Source: Stagonosporopsis chrysanthemi (taxonomy: Eukaryota > Ascomycota > Dothideomycetes > Pleosporales > Didymellaceae). From it: 64,000 bases of DNA. The notes under the pieces are model-generated. The model saw only the letters and a list, made by a program, of their open reading frames with translations, made no database searches and was not told where the DNA came from. Numbering within the stretch: position 1 is the stretch's first letter; each line of letters opens with the position of its first letter. The position numbers were made by a program, and so were the translations under genes. This document shows positions 1-11,027 of the stretch, piece after piece. Where the stretch lies: positions 1-64,000 of the forward strand of contig JAFISE010000115.1 in assembly GCA_022560025.1 (NCBI GenBank), written 5' to 3'.

Positions 1-192
1 CCGTCGGCCAGCACGCCCGTCGCCTGGCCCTGGTGTGTCGCGGCCATGCTGCTGCCCTCCGTCTGCGCGGCCATGGCGGGCGCGTCTTGTATGCGGGCGG
101 GTTGCGCGGCGGGTGCGCGCGGAATCTGGCTGCGCGGTGCGCTCAGCTCGCAATCGGGCCGTGTGTGCGCGCGGTCGGGGGGGACGTTGGGG

Positions 193-276
193 GGCACGTC
201 AAGAGGCACGTCGAGGGGCACGTCGGGAGGCACGTCGAGGGGCACGTCGGGGGGCACGTCGAGGGGCACGTCGCAG
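193..276. repeat. 12-bp minisatellite, 7 units
   Basis: Seven head-to-tail 12-bp units share the core GGCACGTC followed by four variable bases (GAGG, GGGA, GGGG, AAGA or GCAG). Units ending GAGG alternate with the other endings, so the array also has a 24-bp higher-order period. Because 12 is a multiple of 3, every frame through it stays open and makes artificial repeats such as Gly-Thr-Ser-Arg. I see no coding evidence around it. Confidence 0.85.
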
Positions 277-740
277 TCGTGGATAGATGGGCGAGGGGGC
301 AGGCCGGCGGCAGGCCGGCGCAGCATCACACACTGGCAGCACGTCGACGCACCACGCCCCGCCCTGCCCTGTCCACGGGACGGGCGGGCACCGCTAAGCA
401 ATGATGGCCGCCTCGGCAAAGGCTTGATCCTGGCCGTGGCTGAGTCCGCGGCCTGCCACCACGCCGCTCATTCGTCACTGCCGCTGCCTGCCCAGTTTGC
501 AGCGCCGCGTCTGAGCCTCTCACCAGCTGCAGCCACGCACCGCTCCGGAACTCGGCAGCCTGTGCAGCGCCCGACGTCATCCGGCCACGGCCCATCTTCA
601 CATGAGGGAAAAACCCGGACATGACATCACAGCGTCGATGTTGATGCGTGTTGAGAGAAGATATGCTCTAGTCTACTGCACGTGCAGCCACTGCCACTGC
701 ATGGCCTGCCCCTTCCGTCTATTACAATCTATACATAATC

Positions 741-800
741 CTGAAAAGCCTGCTGAAGCCTGAAGCCTGAAGCTGGAAGCCCGAAACTGGAAGCCTGAAG
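741..800. repeat. Degenerate tandem repeat (CCTGAAG-like)
   Basis: Repeated imperfect copies of a 7 to 8 base motif related to GCCTGAA and CTGGAAGC run through about 60 bases just downstream of the MFS stop codon. It is non-coding and may lie in the 3' UTR of that gene. Confidence 0.55.
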
Positions 801-913
801 CACACCGGCCGGCCACTCCACAACGCCCGCTTACTACAACTGTTTGCTGCAAAAGGGTATCATACAAAGACGTCAAATAACACATACGTGTCGTCAATCT
901 TGGTCCGGCGTGC

Positions 914-2843
914 TTATGCCATCGCCATCTCCACCTTCTTGCCCTTCATGCTCTTCCACTCCACAAACGCAGCGCCGATAATCGACACCGCGCCTGCAGC
1001 AACCGACACATAGAATGTCTGCGTCAGCGTGAGGTTGTAAGCCGTAAGCACTCCAGGAAGGAAGCGCGCTTCGATCTCCTTCTTCAGCTCAGTCGCTCCC
1101 GTCATCAGGACCAGGCTCGAATCCAGATCGGGCACGACGGCGTGAAGGTTCTTGATGAGCTGGTTCGTGAAGACGTTCTGGCCGACCGAGATGAAGAGCG
1201 CTCCGCCAAGAGTCTGGCTAAACATCATCGTCGCAGTACCGATGGGAATGTCGTCCGCGGGGAGCACCGTTTGCACGGCAACAAGAATCTGCTGCATACC
1301 AAAACCAACACCGGCACCAAAGATGAACTGATAGCCGATCCACGCAGAATGGGACGTGTTTACCTCAAAGGTCGACAGAAGCCCAGCACCAATGGCCATC
1401 AGCACCGAAGACAAGAGCATGAATGGTGTGTAATAGCCGAAGTAGGTAACCAGGCCACCAGCAAGCATAGAAACGATGACGAGTCCGAGAATCGCTGGCA
1501 GATTCATGATACCAGACTTGGTTGCCGACACACCCTTGACGGCTTGGAACCAGATCGCTGTTATCCGTTAGCTTGTGTTCACTGACTGACCGCAGCACAA
1601 CTCACGAAGGTAGTAGACCATGACGAAGAAGGAGGCGCCGAGCATGGCTCCGAAGAAGGCGGATCCCCACACGTTGCGGTTCAGAAAGACGCGAGGAGGC
1701 ACGGTGGCATCCTCCTGCTTCCACCACTGGATAGCAATGAAACCACAGATGAGCACAAAGAAGAGGACAAGAAGAGCAATGATACGGCCGCTGCCCCATG
1801 CGTACTTGCTTCCACCCCACTGCAGAGCAAGCAACAGGCAGATGATAGCAGGCAGGAACAATGCCGTGCCCTCAAGATCGAACTTCTTGATCTGCTCCTT
1901 GAAGGTGGCCTCATTCTTCTTGCCACGACGCTGGATGGTGAAGAACGGGATGATGAACGCGGCCGTGATAGCACCGAGAGGAAGGTTAATGTAGAAGCAC
2001 CAACGCCAAGTCAGATGATCAGTAAAGGCTCCACCCATCTAAGACGCCGTTAGCAAAGGCTTGGTTTGTACGAAGCTCCACTTCTCCGCACTTCTGGGAT
2101 TTGCACCTACCAAGGGTCCAGCGACTGACGCAATGCCGTACATGCCACCAATCAAGCCCATGTAGGCCGGACGTTGGCGCAGAGGAACTGTGCTTGCGAT
2201 GATCAGAATAGCGCCGCTGAAAATACCAGCAGCTCCTACACCAGCAATGGCACGTCCAACAATCAGGGCCGTTGAGTTGGGCGCAACACCGCAGATCAGG
2301 GACCCGACTTCGAAGATGAACAGGGCGCTAATGTAGACCCATTTGATCGAGTAGTAGGTGTAGAATTTGCCGTAAAGGAGTTGCGTCGCACAGGTCGTAA
2401 GCAGGTAAGATGAACCGTACCAGCCAACGTCATTAAGCGCCTTGAACTGATCTGTGATGCGAGGAATAGCTGTTGCGATGATTGTGTTGTCCTGCATGGG
2501 TCAGCCTTACCATCCATCCCAATCAGCATCAAGCTGGACTCACCAAAGCCATGCAAAAGACCGAAAGGCACAATGCCAGTGTGATGATAGCAAGCTTCCA
2601 CTTGGTAGGATACTCAAAGTCATCTTCCTCTTCACTGTTGCTGGCCTTCGAGTTGCGCTTCTCGCTGACGCCAGGCTCCTTCTCGTCGGCGGTCTGTTCA
2701 TGCACAGAGGCAGCAGCAGAAGGCAGACCACTCTCGCCAACACCCATCTCCTTCTTCTCCAGGTCGCCCACGCTACGCGCAGCAGTCTTTTCCGAGTCGG
2801 CCATGCTGATAGGCCGCAAGGTCTGATGGTTTGTTTCGTTCAT
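914..2843 (-). CDS. MFS drug/toxin exporter, DHA2 (14-TM) type
   Basis: Predicted plasma-membrane proton-coupled exporter of 585 residues. Exons on the minus strand are 2843-2544, 2491-2111, 2038-1606 and 1557-914, with introns of 52, 72 and 48 nt that keep frame. The open frame reaches a GTG at 2894; I used the first ATG, at 2843. A polar Ser/Glu-rich N-terminal tail of about 85 residues precedes the first membrane span. The [20 protein letters not shown] stretch (motif C followed by the W-R-W-x-F-x-I-N-L-P pattern) is typical of fungal DHA2 exporters such as aflatoxin- or trichothecene-type pumps. The C-terminus is short and basic. The NRPS-like gene lies upstream on the same strand, 1.6 kb away, so export of its product is plausible but inferred. 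The true substrate cannot be read from sequence. Confidence 0.9.
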
Positions 2844-4418
2844 ATGGTCCGGAGGTGGCGAGGCGATGTTTGGCGATGTAAGGGTGTGCGCCACGTCAAG
2901 GTCTAGTGTAGGCTCGTTGAGGAGGTGTGAGTGTTTAGCGTAAGGAAAGATCCAGAAAGCCTGGGGAAGGAGGGACTATAAGTAAGGTCTGAGAAGGAGG
3001 ACGACCATGGACAATGAATCATATGAGCGGGTTTAACACTATGGTCAAGCCGCAGTACCAAGAGTTTGTCCATCTGTCGGTTCAATTAGGGCGTCAGGGT
3101 GCGGAAGCTAGCCTTTGTTCGAGAGTGAGTCGGGATGCGCGAAACGAACTGCCCGACTCACCGTTGAGAAGGGCTGAGATTGCGCTTACCTCCTATCGTA
3201 GCCAGAGCCGGTCGAATTTTCGTCCCCTGGTATGCAACTCCTTGCAACTTTAGCCCGACTCAGACCCTGTGCGATTCCTTCACATGTGTGCACAACAGCG
3301 GGCGCTTGCTTCAATGACCGCCACCCGTTGCTGTGTCGTACTGAACCCCGTTGACCGGGTGCAGCTACCCAAATCTGCTGTCGAGCGAACAGAGTAAGAC
3401 CCCAAGAATACGAATTGTCAAGTCAAAGTCGGGCGTTGCAGGAGAGCTGGTAGCCAAGATCCCATCGCGGAGTCCTCGCGCTCCGACCGTGTCCCCGGAG
3501 TCCAGAATCTAGATCCACGGCTAAGTGCTCCGCAATTGCGAGGCGATCTCTGGCCCACAAACGCTACTGTAGATCTTGGGCAGTGTCAAGAACAGCAAGC
3601 CAAGCCTTAGGCTGCTTGACGTGTCTACACGGGTAAATTGCTCCATCAACCACGACCTTGTTCATCAAGCAGCCATCGTAACAACAAAAAGGAACTCGCT
3701 TTTTGTCCGTGAGACAACACTGCTGCATGCGTCCACATGGTGTTAGAGTTTCGTCCGTCGACAGCTGACAGGGCTGGTTGCCTGAGGATCAGATTCTGCG
3801 CGGGTAATCGCAAGGTCATTGGCCCATCTGCGTTGTGGCTTGAACATGGCTTCAGATCCCGTCTTCGCTTCGTGAGAGGAGTCGGAGCGGCCAGCGCAAG
3901 TCGTCCGTCCTCCGACATTTTAACCTGGCTTAATTCGTTTTAAGCGGTCAACGCGTCACAGGTGCGCATGTGCGGGTCAGCGCCTCAGCAGGAGCACCAG
4001 TCAGGCAGTTGCTGCCTGTTGCCCGGAGACTTTCCAATTCTTGGTCATGGATAGCATCACAGTCATTGCGAGTTTTGCAAAGGATGCGCCGTACAGCCGG
4101 TTCGGTGAGTCTTCGCATTAAAATGCCCCAAGTGAACATGCTCAATACACCATCAGCCGCATGTAACCTTTGCAATGCAACTATGACCTATGTGTTGCAT
4201 GTGGGCGTTCTGCTGAGAAGACGAACAAACTACCAAGCTTCACACAAGAGTCCAGTCGAAATTTCACTTTAGTTGCGTTATTGCCCTCACTACAGCGTCC
4301 GGCATTCGCCTGCTGTCAGCTTGCCGATCATCGCATGATCAGTTTCTAGCTCTCGACTGTTGAATCGCCGGTGAGAGCTGCGGGACTGTAGGACCTACAG
4401 CCATGTGTTCATCTTACT
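2844..4418. other. Intergenic: MFS promoter and NRPS-like 3' flank
   Basis: About 1.6 kb between two minus-strand genes. It should hold the MFS promoter on its left side and the 3' UTR of the NRPS-like gene on its right. Only short overlapping open frames (under 110 codons) occur, with no family resemblance and no convincing splice structure. I recognise no transposon remnant or RNA gene. Confidence 0.5.
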
Positions 4419-7400
4419 TTAGCTTACGTTCGCTTGAACCCATTCCCACACCCTCTGCACATAAGCCTCGTCCAGCGGCTTTACCTCTTTCAGCACCGGT
4501 ATGCGTTCTCTGCTCTTATCCATTGCGAATTGCGGTCCCTGCAGTGAGGACTCTTGTACACCATTGCCGTAAGCCTCCTTCCAGAGGCCAAGTAGCTTCT
4601 TCGCCGAATGCTCTGTGTTACTTTCCTCCAACCGCTGCAGCCAGTTTTGCGGCGAGACAATCTCAAAGTCTGCCTTGGCTTGCAACCAGATTAGCATTTG
4701 GTGCCAAGTTGGCTGGCTATGCGGGTTCAGGACGTGATAGACGGGGATATTCTCCTGGTTGCAATTCTCTTCCCGTGTCGACTCGAGGAAAGCTTGCGCT
4801 GCGACATCGACGGGCAACCAATCCAGAGACTCTGCTCCGAGATCAGGCAGACATTTGATGATGCTTGCCGTGCTTAGCATCATCGGCCATGCTTCCTTGG
4901 TGTTCCATACCCCTGATTTGGAGTCACCAGCGAGCTGCCCAACACGAACAACGGCGATCCGACCGCGAAGACTCGTCCGACTGTCTGCTGCGGCACAGAT
5001 ATGCTCTGCGACCCACTTTGACCTCGAATAGCCGAGTGGAGATGCTGAAGCAGGGTCGGAGAGCAGCCTTTCAGGCCAATAGCCGGATTGGTCCACCTCA
5101 CTATTCATCACAGCAGCCGTGGACGAACAGTATGCGAAGCGTGGAGGGCTGGAACGGTTCGCGCTCAACGCAAGATTGATGAGGTTTCTGACACCTGCGA
5201 TGTTGTCTTTGACGAAGCTTCGGAGTTTCAGGCGGAAGTTGACCGTCCATGCAACATGTATGATGGAAGTCGATTCTGCAGCTAATTGGTCGTACAGTGG
5301 ACCACTTAAGCCAAGACGCTCATCGCCCAGCTGTGCTGGCAGTACCTTGACCTTCGCATGTGCAGGGTCCGATGCGTGTAAACTTGTAAGACCTCTCTGC
5401 TCAAGAGCTTTGCTTACGCGCTCTTTTGCTGCATGCTCGTCTACACCTCGCACGAGACAGTATATGGCCTCGACTGTTTCAGACTTACGAAGTAGAGCTA
5501 ATATGTGCGCCCCGAGAGCACCAGTCGCTCCGGTCAACAAGACAATATCTCCTCTTTTGCGTGTGTCTGACTGACCATTTGGAGAAGACTGTGCCGGATA
5601 TTCATCGAAGGAGCCGTATTGTTTAACCAGATCCTTCATCGACTGCTCTTCATCCTCTTCGATGACATCAGACTCTCCATGTCTTCTTCGCAAAACGTAC
5701 TCTGCCAGGCGTTTGATTGAGCCACAGTCTTCGATAACGCTCATCGGCAGCGGTTTATCGCAGTCCGGTACCAAGCCCCTCAGTCGCGACCGTAGCTGCA
5801 TACATGCGATGGAATCAACACCATACGAGAATAAGTCCATGTCGTCCGTCAACTCTGCGGTTTGGGACGTGATGGATTGTATGAGCCTTTTGAAGTGCTG
5901 CGGAAGTTCTTCGTCCGAGACATCGACCGACTGGTTCGATTCTTGTTCTTCGTAGGCCTGATTGATGATGCTCTCGAACCTAGCCTCTGCTGATCTACGA
6001 ATGATGGTTCCTTTGCTGCTCTTTTCAAGTGGCTCCTGATGCGGCAGAGGTATCAACATATCGTACGGTATTCTGGCATGGTCTTGGCTGTCGCAGTTGA
6101 GCTTCTTCACTACGGGCTTGATCGCTTCTAGGAGTTCCTCATCCTTCATCTGGCTTGCCGCTTCAGATCGGAGCAAGATTACTCCTGGGTAAGGCCGATT
6201 TGTGCCAAATATCAGCACGTCGTCTAGGTAAGGCGAGGTGGCAATTGCATCCTCGAGCGGCGCAGGATCGAACTTCTTGCCCGTGATGAGCGTCAACTGG
6301 GAATCAGCACGAGAATTGTATATCCATGCATTCGGGATCGAGGGATGTGGGCCGAATAGATCTGCGGTTGCGAAGGATCCGTCCGGACGGTTCTGTTTTG
6401 CCTGTGTCTTAAATCAGCCAAGATTCCAGTCATTTCTCTGATACTGAATACCATATGTGGCCAGCCCGGCTTTATTACAAGCTCAGCCAGATTGTCTTCA
6501 CGGGGCTCGAAGCTCAACAGCTCCTCTGGGTTATAGTTTCGCAGATACTGCCAGTCTCTATCTGCTGAGAAGTCGCGAAATGAAGACATGGTAAATCCAC
6601 ATTCAGCACTTCCGAATCTTGAGATGAGATTTACACCGCTCTCCGAAAGGCGATCACCAACCTCTGCCGGCAATGCTGCACCTCCAACGCCGACCATATC
6701 CATCTTCTGCAGATATGATAATCCTTGCTCATCGGATTCCATCATTTGTAGAACGTAAGGCACCGATGAGAAGTACTTCACTTCCGGGTGCCCTTCAGCA
6801 GACGCATAAGAAGCTGCCACTTCCAGACTGTTGCAGATGTTTCGGGCTGTGATGGGTACATCCTTGCCTGGGAACAACCAAATCAGAGCGTTGCTAGTCC
6901 ATGCTCGAAAGAGGTCGGCAATTCCTCCATGGTAGAGGGGCGTTGTGGTGAACGTTGCCTTTCCAGGTGATGTCGGTAAGCGAGGAAGAACGCCCAAGCC
7001 TGCTCGGTGGGACTGCGGTATAGGTTTTGGCAATCCGGATGAGGTTCCGGATGTGTGGTGTAGATAGGCGACTGCTGTCTCATCCAGATCAGGCGTCTCA
7101 AAGCTTTCTTGTACTGCTTCGTTAATGACGTAATAAATGTTTTCCCCCTCACGCAGAGGAACTATTTGAGACTCAAAAACATCCACGCCTTCTTCTTTCG
7201 CTAGAATGGAAGTCTTCTCTGCACGCTCTGCGTGTGCCACGTCATAGAAAAAGGCCGATGCCTTGCAAGACTTGTAGAGATGCAAGATTGCGGCAGGTTG
7301 GCATTGGGGTGCAACCAGCAGTACTGAATAACCCAATTTCATCAATGCTAGCCAGGTGAAGAGAAACTCAGGCGAGCTGTGACAGAGTAATGCCACTGTT

Positions 7401-7663
7401 TCTGGGTTTCGGGCGTCCCGACCCAAGGCTTGCAGCAATCTCTGGGCGAACACATTCGTGCCTTGATCGACATCCGCGAAGGTGAGGACTTTGTAGATCC
7501 ATTGCTCCTGTTGGGATCCGGGTACGGGAAATCCCACGGCCGGCAATTGAGGATATTCTGAAGCTTGGTGGCTAACAAACTGTCCAATTGTTGTGTAGGA
7601 ATTGGGGTGATGATTGAGCGTGGCAGCTTGACCAAGAGTGCAGACGAAGTAGTTAGTCTGCAT
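4419..7663 (-). CDS. NRPS-like adenylation-thiolation-reductase enzyme
   Basis: Adenylate-forming reductase of 1064 residues: it should activate a carboxylic acid with ATP, load it on a phosphopantetheine arm and release it by NADPH reduction. Exons are 7663-6452 and 6401-4419, with a 50-nt intron. The AMP-binding domain spans about residues 20-540, with the A3 core HHTSGTSSGLPKP near 202 and A5-like RFGSAECGF near 349. The thiolation domain has DLFSYGVDSIACMQL with the arm-bearing Ser near 601. The terminal Rossmann reductase starts near 690 with LTGATGALGAH and carries an SDR-type YSRSK catalytic pair. There is no condensation domain, so it cannot build peptides like a full NRPS. Family members include alpha-aminoadipate reductase (Lys2) and aryl-acid reductases; the weakly conserved A domain argues against Lys2. 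The substrate is unknown. The MFS exporter lies downstream. Confidence 0.92.
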
Positions 7664-8826
7664 ATTCGAAGGGAGACAGGTTTATGGATGCCTCAGTGGT
7701 CGGGATTCCGTAGTAGAGCTACACATGAGACGACTGTGTGCTAGTCTTGTGTGGTTGTTGGAACGAAGTTCCGCAATGGCGCTTAAGTCGTGACATCATG
7801 CAGGATCTGAATTTAGCGAACAATGGAGGTCTTGTGTCGAACATTCGACGCGTAGCCTACACTTTTACCGCATGGGAATGGGTTGATGTTCCTGGAGAAC
7901 CTATAAACCCTCTCCGGACAGTGGGCAGACCATTTGAAAGAGTGATCCTAGCCAGAACGCAAGATGTTGGATGCACGGGCCAAGCACGCTCGTTCAACAT
8001 GCGGGGAAGCTCCGCCACGCATCTCAACCTCCAGGCATGAAGTGCTTCCTTGTGATGGAGATTTCTGGCCGCAGCTGCCGGTTAATACGCAACCTCATTT
8101 CAAATGTAGAGGTATGTCGAAATCTCCTTCAAGGCCTCCGGTAGATGCGCTTGGAACTATTAGTAGGGTTCACTCAAAGCAAGTCGGTGAATCACTGCTA
8201 TGCATCTGCAATTTTTCCTGCTCAGAATTTTAGAATACAATCCTGAGGGCTTAATCAGCTGTCAAGAAGAAATGGCATGTGCTTGAGGCATATCAAAACA
8301 TGTCTTTCTCAGGGGGCTTTCATTGCAATTGCAATTGTTTCTGACGCTCATTTACCACTGATAATAAATATCTACAGAAGCACCCTAGAAGAAACCAGTA
8401 AGTTGTGGCGGCGCCGCTGAAGTCCATCGTCGTTGTCTGCTCGTGCCATAGAAGACAGCTGGAGCTGATGGGTAGAGCTGTCGTATGTTGCGTTATCCGC
8501 GTAATCTGCTGACGACGTTAAGAACAACACGACCAATGAGTCGCGGAGTAGCGAGCTCGAAGCTATCGATTCGGTGTCGATTGGATTGTTCCGCCAACAG
8601 GCGTGGCTGTTCAACGACTACAGCAACCAAACTAAGCTGATGCTCCTCGTAGCTGGATGCAGCAAGTGACTAAGCAGGGTACATGTCCTGCGCTATTGAG
8701 GGCAAGATGTGACGGATGAAGAGAGTACGTCTGTACGTGGGGTCAACACGAGCCGGAAATAATGCGCTTTTTTTGAAGCATCAGCCAGGCGCGCACCAAC
8801 TAGCAATGATAGGAACTGTTGTAGGA

Positions 8827-10023
8827 TCAGGCAATTTCACATATACCTGTGCACAAGGCGATCAGAAGCTTTGACGCCGAGACTGCCGTGAGCTCGTGAG
8901 CTTGTGAGCTCGTGACACTGCTCTCCGTTAGTGCAGTCATAGCACCAACCTCGCGCAAGGATGCGCGGTGTGCAATGCTTTGCGGCTGTAAGTTTCTGTG
9001 GGGAGGTTGTGACCAAGACCAGCCACCCATCGACTCGTGGGTCGCGGGTACGCAGCTCACAGGCGGTGAGAGCAACGTACAAAATCGAGTAGATCCGGCA
9101 TTACAAAGCGTCGGACGGTGTGGCAGAACAGCAGGTGGCAACTGCGTCCGCGCTGAAAGCGCGACTTTTACAACCAATTTGTCAAGTTTGCAAGGCCCAC
9201 AGATGGTGTTGAGTTCGCGCGATGCCAACACGTCTGTGCGGCCCGAGGTCTTGGGTGGGGGGCTTATGCAAGGTCTTGCCTGCATCGGGCAATGCGCTCG
9301 AAAAAAACAGGAAGTGTTGACGCTTTGTTGTTTAGCGACGCGTCGGACTCGCGGGAGAGCCTGCTGGTGTTTGTGCCAGTCGGCCATGGTCGCGCACATT
9401 GCGCCCCCAAGGGAGGCTGTCTGAGACTGTACGACTCCAAGTAGGAGGATAGGGATCGAATACGGGTGGCAGCACTGTGACGCTGTCGATGATGCAGAGT
9501 GTGGCTGATGTGGAGCCCGGCCCGTTGCAAGATGCCTGCCGAACTCTGGCACGCTTGGGTGAGCCGAAGTGTCAAGGTCGCTGTGGTAGGGTTTCCATGG
9601 AAATGACCGATGAGCACAGCTCTCACTCCCATGCATGTTGCCCCAGGCCAAGCACCCAAGCAATAGCTTCCCGCCATCGCAAATGGGCGCTCTCTGCGCG
9701 CTCTGCGAGCTGGTGTGCGTCACTCGGCGCATGGCCGGGTGGAATGCACAGCCAACCGTCCTCCTTAGCGTGCGACTGAGTGTTGCGGCAGTGCGGCACG
9801 GGCACGGTGGCCATTCCTTTGAAACGGCTTCTGCAAGAGAGGGAGAGTGAAGCCATTGCGGCCTCAAGGGAGCGCGCTCGCGCGACGAAGGCGAGCGTCG
9901 GTGAAGATGGGCAGCAGATAGATTATTAGCCGTGGCAGCAATTTCCTCATGCTCGGGGGCAGGAAGCAGGCGCGTCCGAGCGTATCTTTCCACATCCATA
10001 CAGGCCTGCTCCGGAAACTCCAT
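8827..10023 (-). CDS. Doubtful 398-codon ORF, no known family
   Basis: An ATG-started frame with no intron and 398 codons. The translation is rich in Cys, His, Ser, Pro and Trp, lacks hydrophobic-core periodicity, has no recognisable domain and no signal peptide. The opposite strand also has a 170-codon frame across the same bases (8912-9424), which is common in GC-rich non-coding DNA. It lies in a promoter-sized spacer between two clear genes. I think it is more likely chance than gene, but its length is unusual for this window, so it is kept at low confidence. Confidence 0.12.
   Translation of the reverse strand: MEFPEQACMDVERYARTRLLPAPEHEEIAATANNLSAAHLHRRSPSSRERAPLRPQWLHSPSLAEAVSKEWPPCPCRTAATLSRTLRRTVGCAFHPAMRRVTHTSSQSAQRAPICDGGKLLLGCLAWGNMHGSESCAHRSFPWKPYHSDLDTSAHPSVPEFGRHLATGRAPHQPHSASSTASQCCHPYSIPILLLGVVQSQTASLGGAMCATMADWHKHQQALPRVRRVAKQQSVNTSCFFRAHCPMQARPCISPPPKTSGRTDVLASRELNTICGPCKLDKLVVKVALSARTQLPPAVLPHRPTLCNAGSTRFCTLLSPPVSCVPATHESMGGWSWSQPPHRNLQPQSIAHRASLREVGAMTALTESSVTSSQAHELTAVSASKLLIALCTGICEIA
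8888..8911. repeat. 8-bp tandem repeat, 3 units
   Basis: Three copies of GTGAGCTC or GTGAGCTT followed by a partial GTGAC. It is short and could be chance slippage. No function is indicated. Confidence 0.5.
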
Positions 10024-10332
10024 TGAACTAGTGCAGCCTAGTGCAGGTGCAGTCTGTGCCGCGTATCATTTAAGACTGCCTCGCTCGCCCGACACACCCG
10101 CCTCCCAGCAACCGCCCTTCTCATCCCAGAAAACAGCCCGCATCACAGTAAGTCGCCTTCTCCGCAATTGCGTGCCTGGGACGCGCATGCACTCCACCCA
10201 TTGCGCCCCCAGCCAGCTTCCCCAGCGAGCTTCTCCACTGCGCAGCTGCTCTCCACCGCTGATCACCGTTGATCTCCCGCTGACTCTGCTCTCGCAGGCA
10301 TTGATACTCTCTGCGCCATACACCAAGTCACC

Positions 10333-11027
10333 ATGCGCTACTCCGTCCTCGCCGCCGTCTCGGCCCTTGCTGGCTTCGCTGCTGCCCAGAACAACACCGT
10401 CATCCCCTGCTGCGAAGTGCCCGTCAACAACGTGCCCGAGGACAGCAGGCTGTCGTGGTGTGCCGCTCAGCAGAACACTTGCGTCGACCTTTGCGGTGGT
10501 GAGAGCGAGATCGCCAGCAATGGCAACACTTGCGATGCTGTGAGTTTGCGTCCCGCCACTCTTGCGACCTCTGACTAACGTGCTTGCTTTTGCAGTCCAC
10601 CCTCGACTACACGTGCTCGTGCTCCAACGGCACCGACATCTCCGACTCTATCATGAGCACTTACCAGCAGACTGTCCCCTCCCAGATGTGCTACTTCTGG
10701 TACGACGCTTGCATCAACGCCACCATCGGCCCCAACGGCGAGGGTGACCGCCAGGAGCAATTCGCCTGCAGGTCGGCCCGTGACTCTCAGTGCGGCAACA
10801 TCACCATCGACGAGTCTGGAGACAACGATGACTCTTCCTCTGCATCTGCTTCTGCTTCTGCCACCTCCACTGGTGCTAGCCAGACCTCTGATGCCACCGG
10901 CAGCCAGACTTCTTCCACTGCTTCCAGCACTGCTTCTGCTGCCGCCGGTGCTGCCGCTGCCAACTTCGGCGTTGGCACACCTGCGCTGGTTGGTGGTCTT
11001 CTCGCCATTTTCGGCCTCGCCTTGTAG
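10333..11027 (+). CDS. Secreted Cys-rich GPI-anchored protein, DUF7707-like
   Basis: Small surface protein of 212 residues. Exons are 10333-10539 and 10596-11027; the 56-nt intron joins NTCDA to STLDYTC. Residues 1-18 form a signal peptide with cleavage likely after the AAA of FAAAQ. The mature region (about 20-145) holds about a dozen cysteines in paired patterns (PCCEV, CVDLC, YTCSCSNGT, QMCYFWYDAC) and two N-glycosylation sequons (NNT, NAT). A Ser/Ala/Thr-rich stalk follows, and the C-terminus is a small-residue omega region plus a hydrophobic tail ending IFGLAL, the usual GPI-anchor signal. The domain matches from memory the fungal DUF7707 group, which is extracellular and of unknown role. 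Cell-wall or plasma-membrane location is inferred. A CFEM domain is unlikely because the cysteine spacing differs. Confidence 0.88.

Larger units (their letters stand above)
1..913. other. GC-rich non-coding left edge
   Basis: No gene could be supported here. Open frames on both strands overlap each other and translate to low-complexity Arg/Gly/Ala-rich sequence driven by high GC and by the 12-bp repeat at 193-276. A second, degenerate repeat lies at 741-800. The right end is the 3' flank of the MFS gene, whose stop codon is at 914-916. The stretch could be promoter or UTR of a gene beyond the left edge, but nothing in it shows that. Confidence 0.5.
7664..10332. other. Long divergent intergenic region
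   Basis: A 2.7-kb spacer between the starts of the NRPS-like gene (minus) and the DUF7707-like gene (plus), so it contains both promoters. The left part is AT-richer and has only short frames. From 8.8 to 10.0 kb an uninterrupted minus-strand frame of 398 codons is listed separately as doubtful. An 8-bp repeat occurs at 8888-8911. No RNA gene or transposon end was recognised. Confidence 0.5.

Noticed and set aside
46..624. 192-codon frame with Gly-Thr-Ser-Arg repeats
   Set aside because: Repeat peptide is a consequence of the 12-bp minisatellite; two other frames are also open there.
2844..2894. Longer N-terminus of the MFS protein from 2894
   Set aside because: The codon at 2894 is GTG; the first ATG is at 2843.
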